Assembly (NCBI GenBank): GCA_025463745.1
Contig: JAODBB010000063.1
Span: forward strand, 1 to 37,789
Source of the DNA: Subtercola sp.
GTDB lineage: Bacteria > Actinomycetota > Actinomycetes > Actinomycetales > Microbacteriaceae
Reading direction: 5' to 3'
DNA length: 37,789 nucleotides
Below, piece after piece: positions 32,250 to 37,789 of this stretch. How positions within the stretch are numbered: position 1 is the stretch's first letter; each line of letters begins with the position of its first letter. The notes below the pieces were generated by a model. That model was not told where the DNA came from and made no database searches. It saw nothing but the letters and a program-made list of their open reading frames with translations. The position numbers were made by a program, and so were the translations under genes.

Positions 32250-33125
32250 ATGACCACGCTGATATTGGGTGCGACGGGAAACGTTGGCGTTCATGTTGTC
32301 GATTCATTGATTGCGCGCGGCGAACCGACGCGAATCATCACGAGGGATCGAGAGAATGCGCGCAGGGTGTTGCCGGATTCCGTGGACATCATCGAGGGAG
32401 ACATGGGGGAAGAGAAGGTATTACTCGGCGCCCTCGACGACGTCGACGCTGTTTTCCTGTTGACCCCTCACAGCTACACGATGGCCGATCTGCAGTTGCA
32501 GATCATCCGAATGCTTCGCCGAAGTTCAGTGAAGATCGTCAAACTGTCGGCGACGAGTTCGGGCATTCGACCCGACGGGCCTTTCACCTTGCGACAGCAC
32601 TGGGAAATCGAGCAGGTTCTCACAGCGACAGGGCAGAACTTCGTCATTCTCCGGCCCAATGGTTTCATGCAAACCCTGGTCGCTGCCCAGATGTTACCGT
32701 CGGTCATCGAATCGCAATCGATTCTCAACTCGTCAGGTTCCGCTCGTCTCAGCATGATCGATGCGCGTGATATCGGCGAGGTCGCCGCACGGGTGCTGAC
32801 GAGTGACACCTGGGACGGTCAGACACTCGTTCTGACGGGGCCCCGCGCGGTCACGTTCAACGAAATCGCTGCACTGATCGGGGAAGCGCGAGGCGAGTAC
32901 ATCAGAGCGATCGATGTCACCCCGGCCGACGTGCGGGCTTCGCTTCTGAGCCGCGGAGTCGAGGGCTGGGAAGCGGGCCATATCCAAGAGATGCACCAAC
33001 TGTTCCGCGACGGAGGCTCGGAGGAGGTCACCGGTGACGTGCAGAAAGTGCTCGAGAAGTCTCCGCGCACGATCGAGAACTTCGTTCGTGAGAATTTCGC
33101 GTACGTGGGCACGCCGACTCCGTGA
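32250..33125 (+). CDS. NmrA-like NAD(P)-binding protein
   Basis: A 291-residue atypical SDR. It opens with TTLILGATGNVGVHVVDSL (GxxGxxG motif, residues 7-13), then ITRDRENARRVL, and continues with VFLLTPHSYTM, LSATSSG and LRPNGFMQTL, typical of NmrA/HSCARG and NAD(P)H:quinone-type proteins. It is longer than the protein at 13945 and only distantly related. Whether it is a sensor or a reductase cannot be decided. It forms the end of the plus-strand block and converges on the LLM gene 31 bases away. Confidence 0.85.
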   Translation: MTTLILGATGNVGVHVVDSLIARGEPTRIITRDRENARRVLPDSVDIIEGDMGEEKVLLGALDDVDAVFLLTPHSYTMADLQLQIIRMLRRSSVKIVKLSATSSGIRPDGPFTLRQHWEIEQVLTATGQNFVILRPNGFMQTLVAAQMLPSVIESQSILNSSGSARLSMIDARDIGEVAARVLTSDTWDGQTLVLTGPRAVTFNEIAALIGEARGEYIRAIDVTPADVRASLLSRGVEGWEAGHIQEMHQLFRDGGSEEVTGDVQKVLEKSPRTIENFVRENFAYVGTPTP

Positions 33126-33155
33126 ATGAAACGACCCAGCGCTCGCGACCAGCGC

Positions 33156-34211
33156 TCATCCCAGCCAGCGTTCCGTGGAGGCGGCCGCAGGGTGATCGGT
33201 GTGCTTCACGTTTGGAATGACTTTGTCGTTGAAGTACTGCAGGCGTTCTGACACCTGGTCTACCGGCTCGCCGGGCATGTGGGTGACGAGCTGAATGTCG
33301 ATCGCACCTCTGTCGACGTCTTTGTTGAAGATGTCCACGGCGCCCGGGCCGTCGGCGAGCAAGACCAGGCCCATTGCGAGCGCCTCCTTGGCGTCTTTGA
33401 TCGGCTCTCGCAGTGGAGGGTTTCGCGCGGTGTATGAATCACGGATGATGTACTCGTTCAACAGATGCAGCCAGTTGTCGCCGGCCTCGGCGAATGCCTT
33501 CTCCGGGTCATCGGCGATGATGGCCCAGTAGGTCACGTTGAGTTTCTGAGTCTCTTTCGGGCGACCGAGCGCTTCCGAAGCGTCGACGAACCCTCCGAGC
33601 GAACCGGGATCGAATTCCAGGAAGCCGTCGGCAAGGCGAGCGCAGCGCTCGACGGCAGCGGGCACGAATCCGCCCATCCAGATCTCTGGCCCGCCGGGGC
33701 GAATGGGGCCGGGCGTGACCGTTATCTCGCCGAAGTCATAACGCTTGCCGTGAAACTCGAACGGCTCTCCCGAAAACGCCTTGCGAAGGATGGCGATGCC
33801 CTCCTCGGTCGTGCTGGGGCGCTGCTTCAGGTTCTTGCCGAGCCCTTCGAACTCTTGCCAGAAATATCCCATCCCCAGACCGAGGCGCAAGCGACCACCC
33901 GAGACGGCGTCGACCACAAGGGCGTCTTCGGCCAGGCGCACCGCGTTATGCAATGGCAGCTGAATCAGATTCGTTCCGACTTTGATGCGTTTGGTGCGGG
34001 CCGCGATGGCCGCGGTCATCACGAGCGGAGACGGCATGTATCCATCGCTATAGAAGTGATGTTCGCTGACGTAGACGCCGTCGATTTCGAGTTCGCGGTC
34101 GATCCATTCGATCTGCTCGAGTTGCGCCTCGTAGCGAACGTTCCACGGCTCTGCACCCCGCACCGGCTGGTTGAATGCGTTGATGATGCCGAAGGTGACG
34201 GGCTGTGACAT
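33156..34211 (-). CDS. Luciferase-like monooxygenase (LLM) family oxidoreductase, second copy
   Basis: A 351-residue bacterial luciferase-type TIM barrel. Visible are VTFGIINAFNQPVR (strand 1), VYVSEHHFYSDGYMPSPLVMTAAIAARTKRIKVGTNLIQLPLHNAVRLAEDALVVDAVSGGRL in segments (the LLM core with EHHF typical of luciferase alpha-like members) and MGGFVPAAVERCARLADGF. ATG 34211 follows AAAGGAG; a longer frame to 34406 is rejected. The EHH motif differs from the PEH of the protein at 6181, so the subgroups differ. A flavin reductase partner is not encoded nearby. An unusual long palindrome lies in its promoter. Confidence 0.88.
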   Translation of the reverse strand: MSQPVTFGIINAFNQPVRGAEPWNVRYEAQLEQIEWIDRELEIDGVYVSEHHFYSDGYMPSPLVMTAAIAARTKRIKVGTNLIQLPLHNAVRLAEDALVVDAVSGGRLRLGLGMGYFWQEFEGLGKNLKQRPSTTEEGIAILRKAFSGEPFEFHGKRYDFGEITVTPGPIRPGGPEIWMGGFVPAAVERCARLADGFLEFDPGSLGGFVDASEALGRPKETQKLNVTYWAIIADDPEKAFAEAGDNWLHLLNEYIIRDSYTARNPPLREPIKDAKEALAMGLVLLADGPGAVDIFNKDVDRGAIDIQLVTHMPGEPVDQVSERLQYFNDKVIPNVKHTDHPAAASTERWLG

Positions 34212-34262
34212 GTCTGCTCCTTTGCGCGACTGTGTTGCGAACAACTCTCTCATCCAAGCAGT

Positions 34263-34299
34263 CCTGCAACATACAGTCAACCAGACGTATGTTTGCAGG
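34263..34299. promoter_or_regulatory. Long inverted repeat (candidate operator) before the LLM gene
   Basis: CCTGCAACATAC (34263-34274) and GTATGTTTGCAGG (34287-34299) are reverse complements except for one extra base, with a 12-base spacer. It lies 52 bases upstream of the LLM start, between it and the gene at 34377. Its sequence differs from the TTCGAA sites, so a separate regulator (TetR-like size) is suggested. Confidence 0.6.
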
Positions 34300-34376
34300 T
34301 GATGTATTTCGCGGCGCCGGAGCACGCCAATCGCGGCCTGATCGGTCTGCGGGGAGACGCGCCCTAGTCTTGGTGG

Positions 34377-34814
34377 ATGCCCGTACCCGCTGAATGGATC
34401 GAACACCGTCGCGGCTCAGACCGTGAGTTGCTCGGCTGGATCGTGCCCGAATCGGGCGGCTATGTCGCGATCGACCTGATGGGACGCCGGGTCACTGAGA
34501 TTCGTGAGTGGCTCGACGCGGAGGAAGCGCTCGAGCAGGCGGGGATCGGCTACCTCGCCGATTCGTACGAACTCTTGCTCGACGGCGGCGGCGACGGCGG
34601 CGATGGCGGCGGCGACGGCCACGGCGACGGCGATCGCTGGCTCCAGGCTCGCATCGTCGAAGTCTCGACCGAATCGATCAGGGTCAAGAAGGAAGATGGG
34701 GGAGCGATCGACGCTCCCGCTGTCGAATACGTGCTGCCATTTCCCGCCGGCGCTCGCCTGCGTCTCAGAAGCGGAGAGCTCGAACTCCCCGACTTCGGCC
34801 GACGGCTCGGGTAA
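34377..34814 (+). CDS. Conserved-type hypothetical protein with Gly/Asp run
   Basis: A 145-residue acidic protein of unknown function. N-terminal WIEHRRGSDRELLGWIVPES then YVAIDLMGRRVTEIREWLDAEEALE, a Gly/Asp/His run at residues ~69-86, and a C-terminal beta-rich part with VKKEDGGAIDAPAVEYVLPFPAG. It resembles short unknown proteins of Microbacteriaceae in style only; no domain is recognised. A possible -10 (TAGTCT, 34365-34370) lies 6 bases before the ATG, so it may be leaderless. Ends just before a terminator shared with msrA. Confidence 0.7.
   Translation: MPVPAEWIEHRRGSDRELLGWIVPESGGYVAIDLMGRRVTEIREWLDAEEALEQAGIGYLADSYELLLDGGGDGGDGGGDGHGDGDRWLQARIVEVSTESIRVKKEDGGAIDAPAVEYVLPFPAGARLRLRSGELELPDFGRRLG
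34581..34634 (+). repeat. Gly-Asp codon run
   Basis: GGC/GAC-type codons repeat here within the gene at 34377, encoding a flexible Gly/Asp/His linker. The repeats are imperfect, so length may vary between strains by slippage. Confidence 0.7.
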
Positions 34815-34821
34815 CGACAGA

Positions 34822-34856
34822 AATGCCCGGTCGCCGTGAACAGGCAACCGGGCATT
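34822..34856. terminator. Bidirectional terminator
   Basis: AATGCCCGGT (34822-34831) pairs perfectly with ACCGGGCATT (34847-34856); an inner GCC/GGC pair extends it. It lies between the convergent gene at 34377 and msrA. Confidence 0.8.
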
Positions 34857-34875
34857 CGCGCGCAGAACTCGACTA

Positions 34876-35394
34876 CTAGCTGGTGAACTGCTCCTCGCGG
34901 TGCGGGAGCTTCCAGCCCGGGCGCACGTAGTGGCAGGTGTAACCGGCCGGGTACTTCTCGAGGTAATCCTGGTGCTCGTCTTCGGCTTCCCAGAACGCGC
35001 CGGCGGGCTCGACCTCGGTGACGACCGTGCCGGGCCAGAGGCCAGACGCGTCTACATCGGCGATGGTGTCGAGCGCGACGCGCTTCTGCTCATCGTTCGT
35101 GTAATAGATGGCCGAGCGGTAGCTGCGACCGACGTCGTTGCCCTGGCGGTTCTTGGTCGACGGGTCGTGGATCTGGAAGAAGAACTCCAGCAGGTCGCGG
35201 TAGGAGATCATCGAGGGGTCGAAGACGATCTCGACGGCCTCGGCGTGGTCACCGTGGTTGCGGTACGTGGCGTTCGGAGTGTTGCCGCCCGAATAGCCCA
35301 CGCGTGAGGAGATGACTCCCGGGCGCCGGCGCAGCAGTTGCTGCGCGCCCCAGAAGCATCCACCGGCCAGAATTGCGGTTTCGGTCGTAGCCAT
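34876..35394 (-). CDS. msrA: Peptide methionine-(S)-S-oxide reductase MsrA
   Basis: A 172-residue repair enzyme that reduces the S-epimer of methionine sulfoxide. The active-site GGCFWG motif gives C13, followed by [18 protein letters not shown] and [11 protein letters not shown], all usual for MsrA. A second Cys (YTCHYV, near 155) could resolve the sulfenic acid. Start ATG 35394 lies after GAAGGAGG at the end of msrB, 2 bases past the msrB stop; the two are coupled in one operon. Confidence 0.96.
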   Translation of the reverse strand: MATTETAILAGGCFWGAQQLLRRRPGVISSRVGYSGGNTPNATYRNHGDHAEAVEIVFDPSMISYRDLLEFFFQIHDPSTKNRQGNDVGRSYRSAIYYTNDEQKRVALDTIADVDASGLWPGTVVTEVEPAGAFWEAEDEHQDYLEKYPAGYTCHYVRPGWKLPHREEQFTS

Positions 35395-35396
35395 GA

Positions 35397-35852
35397 TCAG
35401 GCCTCCTTCGTGGTGAACAGGCTCCGGTAGTCACCGTAGCCCTGGCTTTCCAGCTCGTCTAGAGGGATGAACCGGAGAGCCGCCGAGTTGATGCAGTAAC
35501 GCAACCCGCCTTCTTCGACGGGCCCGTCGTCGAACAGGTGACCGAGGTGACTGTCACCGTTCGCGGAACGAACCTCGGTGCGCACCATGCCATAGGTCTT
35601 GTCGTCGTGGCGAACGACGTTCTCCGGGTTGATCGGCCGGGTGAAGCTCGGCCATCCGGAACGGCTGTCGTACTTGTCGGTGGAGGCGAACAGAGGCTCG
35701 CCCGAGACGATATCGACGTAGATGCCGTCGTCGTGGTTGTCCCAGAACTCGCCCGTGAACGCCGGCTCCGTCGCGCTTTGCTGGGTCACGGCGTACTGGG
35801 CGGGGGTGAGCTGTGAAATGGCGGTCGGGTCTTTGCTGTACGTGGTAGTCAT
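35397..35852 (-). CDS. msrB: Peptide methionine-(R)-S-oxide reductase MsrB, zinc-free type
   Basis: A 151-residue enzyme reducing the R-epimer of methionine sulfoxide. Landmarks are [10 protein letters not shown] (residues 61-70), SHLGHLF and RYCINSAAL with catalytic C120. The four zinc Cys are absent, and C120 is the only Cys, so no internal resolving Cys exists; reduction must come from another thiol. ATG 35852 with AAGGAG about 14 bases upstream is chosen; an upstream frame to 35948 is not supported. First gene of the msrB-msrA operon. Confidence 0.94.
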   Translation of the reverse strand: MTTTYSKDPTAISQLTPAQYAVTQQSATEPAFTGEFWDNHDDGIYVDIVSGEPLFASTDKYDSRSGWPSFTRPINPENVVRHDDKTYGMVRTEVRSANGDSHLGHLFDDGPVEEGGLRYCINSAALRFIPLDELESQGYGDYRSLFTTKEA

Positions 35853-36144
35853 GAGAGGGGTGTACTCCTTCGGCGAGACCGCTGGCTGCGGCCTTCGAGG
35901 AGTAAAACCGCGCATCGGGGTCAAAAGTTCCCGCGAAGCGCCTCCCATTCTGTGTGTGGGCTGTGAGTTCCCCTGGGCAAGCTGACGATGCCGGCCTGCA
36001 CATCAGAGAGCAGCAGCCAGACCGAGGGGATGCCCTGCTTCGCAGAACGCGACGCCGAAGACGCGATCCACTTCGCCACTCACCCACACCGGATAGGCGC
36101 GAATCGTCGATACTCTGACAAGAACTGAACTTCGGGGGTAGGCC
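35853..36144. other. Intergenic region between divergent msrB and cupin lipoprotein genes
   Basis: About 290 bases with no gene that I can support. Short open frames exist on both strands but show no start with a ribosome site. It should hold the promoters of msrB and of the lipoprotein gene; GGGGGTAGG before 36145 is a good ribosome site. Confidence 0.4.
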
Positions 36145-36695
36145 ATGATCGATCTGAATGCCACAGCGAAACGAGCAACCGTCAGGGGTGTGTTCATAGC
36201 GGCGTTGGTCGCGTTGCCGTTGATCGTGACGGGATGCACGGCGGGGGCTCCGGCAGACGCGATGGCTTCGGTGGCTGGGTGAGTGCGACCCCGATCGTTC
36301 CTGCCGGTGCCGCGCCGGCGAGCCCAGGGCCGGTGAGTGTTGATGAGCTCGGCGCCGGCAGCCAAGACGCCGGAGTCGATGTCGAGGTTCCGGGCCCTGT
36401 CACGGTGACGTTTCGCACGATCACGCTTGAGCCCGGAGCGGGCACGGGCAAACACTGCCACTACGGCGAGCTGATCGCCGTCGTCAAGTCGGGCACGTTC
36501 ACCCACTATGCGCCGATGTACCCCGGTGGCGTGCACGTGTATGAAGCGGGTAGCTCGCTCGTCGAGGGCCCGGGCTACGTTCACGAGGGTAAGAACGAGG
36601 GCACCGTGCCGGTCGTTCTCGACGTGACGTACATCATTCCGAAGGGCGACGTGCTCGCCGAGACAGATCTGAGTCACTGCGACCCTCAGGGTTAG
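36145..36695 (+). pseudogene. Cupin-domain lipoprotein interrupted by an apparent frameshift
   Basis: From ATG 36145 (ribosome site GGGGGTAGG) the first frame encodes a lipoprotein signal: basic KRATVRG, hydrophobic FIAALVALPLIV, lipobox VTGC, then ends at a TGA at 36280-36282. The cupin continues in another frame to 36695: VTVTFRTITLEPGAGTGKH, CHYGELIAVVKSG (H in KHCHYGE) and GPGYVHEGKNEG. One missing base, for example in the GGG run at 36277-36279, would fuse the two. A 153-residue frame starting at an internal ATG (36234) would lack the export signal. It may be a real pseudogene or a sequence error. Confidence 0.7.
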
Positions 36696-36795
36696 CTCGA
36701 GGAGGGCTAGCTCAATCAGGGCGGCGGGTCGAAGCGGTTCTCCGGCCTCGCGCGGCTGAAGCGTCGTGGATGAGCAGCGCTAGTGCGGACTGTTG

Positions 36796-36821
36796 GAACA
36801 GGGTGTCTAGAACAGGGTGTC
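36796..36821. repeat. Tandem 12-base repeat at the rnhA stop
   Basis: GAACAGGGTGTC occurs at 36796-36807 and 36810-36821, two bases apart. On the minus strand the second copy encodes the last residues DTLF and the stop TAG (36807-36809) lies between the copies. Confidence 0.85.
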
Positions 36822-37376
36822 GCTGATGCCTGCCCGGCCGGAAGTCGACGCGGCCGATGTCGGTTCCGGCGGTGCCGGCCGCGATTGTTCGGTCGTTACG
36901 AGAGGCGCTGCCGCACCGGGATACCCGGGCCCGGTTTCGGGGGCGCGGCCGCGAGCGTAGGCCTCCGCGGCGGCGCGGGCGCGGGCATCCGCTGCTTCGT
37001 TCAGCGTGTGGCCCACGTGGCCCTTGACCCACTCGAAGCGGTAGCGGCGGCCGACGATGGCCTCGTCGATCTCCCTGATGAGGTCGAGGTTCATGACGGG
37101 TTTGCCGTCGCCCTTTCGCCAGCCCTTGCGCTTCCAGCCGGGCATCCACTTGGTCACCGTGTTGATGACGTATTGGCTGTCGCACAGAATGTGCAAGTCG
37201 TCGTCGACGTGTGCGGTGGCGCGGAACAACTCGAGCACCGCCTTGAGCTCACCCATGTTGTTGGTGCCGTGCGGCCAGCCGCCGGCGCCCCACGTGTTGT
37301 CGTCGATATACCAGGCCCAGCCTGCGGGCCCGGGGTTGCCGAGGGCTGAGCCGTCGGCCGAAGCGGTGATCGTCAT
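36807..37376 (-). CDS. rnhA: Ribonuclease HI
   Basis: A 189-residue RNase H that cuts RNA in RNA-DNA hybrids. The catalytic set is visible: D8 (ASADGSALGNPGPAGW), E43 (NNMGELKAV), D66 (CDSQYVI), H120 (WVKGH) and D130 (NEAADARA). The catalytic domain ends near 145; a Pro/Ala/Ser-rich tail of ~45 residues follows, typical of actinobacterial versions. The stop lies within a tandem 12-base repeat. Confidence 0.95.
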   Translation of the reverse strand: MTITASADGSALGNPGPAGWAWYIDDNTWGAGGWPHGTNNMGELKAVLELFRATAHVDDDLHILCDSQYVINTVTKWMPGWKRKGWRKGDGKPVMNLDLIREIDEAIVGRRYRFEWVKGHVGHTLNEAADARARAAAEAYARGRAPETGPGYPGAAAPLVTTEQSRPAPPEPTSAASTSGRAGISDTLF

Positions 37377-37457
37377 TGGCTCAAGGGTACCGGGGTTCGG
37401 TGCGGGGCTCGCGCGCCCGATCCGGCCGGGCCTGGAGTCACCACGCTCGTGAGCCTG

Positions 37458-37784
37458 TTATCGGCCGAGCCGTTTCAGCTCGTCGAGCGCCGTGTCCCAG
37501 CGGTAGGCCGAGATCGCATCGGCGAATATCGACTGGCCCTCGCCAGAGCCGAGCTGCACGCCCGATGCTTCGTCGACGAGGCTCACCGTGTAGGCGTGCT
37601 CCGTCTTTCCGCTGTTCACGTGGAACTTCAGGCTCACCGCATGACCGCCCAATTTGCCGGTCACGACACTCTCGCTCGCGTCACGATCGGTATCGGCTTG
37701 AACAAACGGGCCCTGGATGAACGGACCCCCGCCGTGCGCAGCGAGCCCCTCATTGACGAGCTTGATCAGTGGTTCGATTTTCAC
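37458..37784 (-). CDS. Hypothetical protein, unrecognised, near window edge
   Basis: A 108-residue protein beginning MKIEPLIKLVNEGLA with a GTG start 5 bases from the window edge; an upstream start outside the window is possible. It alternates strands (ESVVTGKLGGHAVSLKFHV, TEHAYTVSLVDEASG) and ends in a helix (ISAYRWDTALDELKRL), a small alpha/beta layout. No domain is recognised. It is 81 bases upstream of rnhA on the same strand. Confidence 0.6.
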   Translation of the reverse strand: MKIEPLIKLVNEGLAAHGGGPFIQGPFVQADTDRDASESVVTGKLGGHAVSLKFHVNSGKTEHAYTVSLVDEASGVQLGSGEGQSIFADAISAYRWDTALDELKRLGR

Positions 37785-37789
37785 GCTGG

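Noticed and set aside
33130..33155. AGCGCT repeats between the NmrA-like and second LLM genes as a terminator
   Set aside because: The two AGCGCT copies are each self-palindromic and short; the stem is weak and lacks a T-run.
36003..36677. Minus-strand open frame opposite the cupin lipoprotein
   Set aside because: The plus-strand cupin and signal peptide are recognisable, and this frame shows no family motif.
1..37789. CRISPR arrays, tRNA, rRNA, insertion sequences or prophage genes
   Set aside because: No regularly spaced repeats, no cloverleaf-like conserved tRNA ends and no transposase or integrase motifs were seen by eye.

Overview
The window is high-GC DNA with ATGA/TGATG start-stop overlaps, GTG and TTG starts, likely leaderless promoters and a DUF2510 relic. 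This suggests an actinobacterium, most likely a Microbacteriaceae-type soil or plant-associated organism (an inference from style and gene content; no rRNA or other phylogenetic marker is present). No tRNA, rRNA, CRISPR array, transposase or integrase was seen. Most of the window is accessory catabolism; the last ~3 kb returns to housekeeping genes (msrA, msrB, rnhA).

Region A (1-12.3 kb): the end of a CaiB-type CoA transferase, then a tight operon of a two-domain extradiol (VOC) dioxygenase, an FAH-family hydrolase, a TfdB-like phenol hydroxylase and a PPOX-fold protein. Two convergent SnoaL-like genes follow. Divergent from them are a luciferase-like flavin oxidoreductase and a complete sugar-type (CUT2/Rbs-like) ABC importer with one double ATPase, two permeases and a lipoprotein receptor, closed by a strong terminator. 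The simplest reading is import, ring hydroxylation, meta-cleavage and C-C hydrolysis of a phenolic compound.

Region B (12.3-22 kb) is a patchwork of small regulated units: a DUF2269 membrane protein and an NAD(P)-binding reductase flanking a MarR gene, with matching palindromes before both; a TetR-cupin fusion divergent from a sugar isomerase/MocA-type dehydrogenase pair; an alpha/beta hydrolase; and a 3-hydroxybutyrate-dehydrogenase-like SDR, a LysR regulator and an MHS-type symporter.

Region C (22-34.2 kb) is a second catabolic block: Dabb protein, single-domain VOC protein, FAH-family hydrolase, a second CUT2 ABC importer with one permease, a zinc alcohol dehydrogenase, a GntR/FCD regulator, a small cupin, an amidohydrolase, an NmrA-like protein and a second luciferase-like oxidoreductase. 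An AT-rich palindrome centred on TTCGAA recurs before several of these genes, including gntR, so the block is probably one GntR regulon. Regions A and C repeat the same functional set (VOC, FAH, CUT2 importer, LLM oxidoreductase) with clearly different proteins, which is the most interesting system-level feature here.

Region D (34.3-37.8 kb) holds a small conserved-type protein with a Gly/Asp run, msrB-msrA, a frameshifted cupin lipoprotein, RNase HI and an unrecognised 108-residue protein at the edge.
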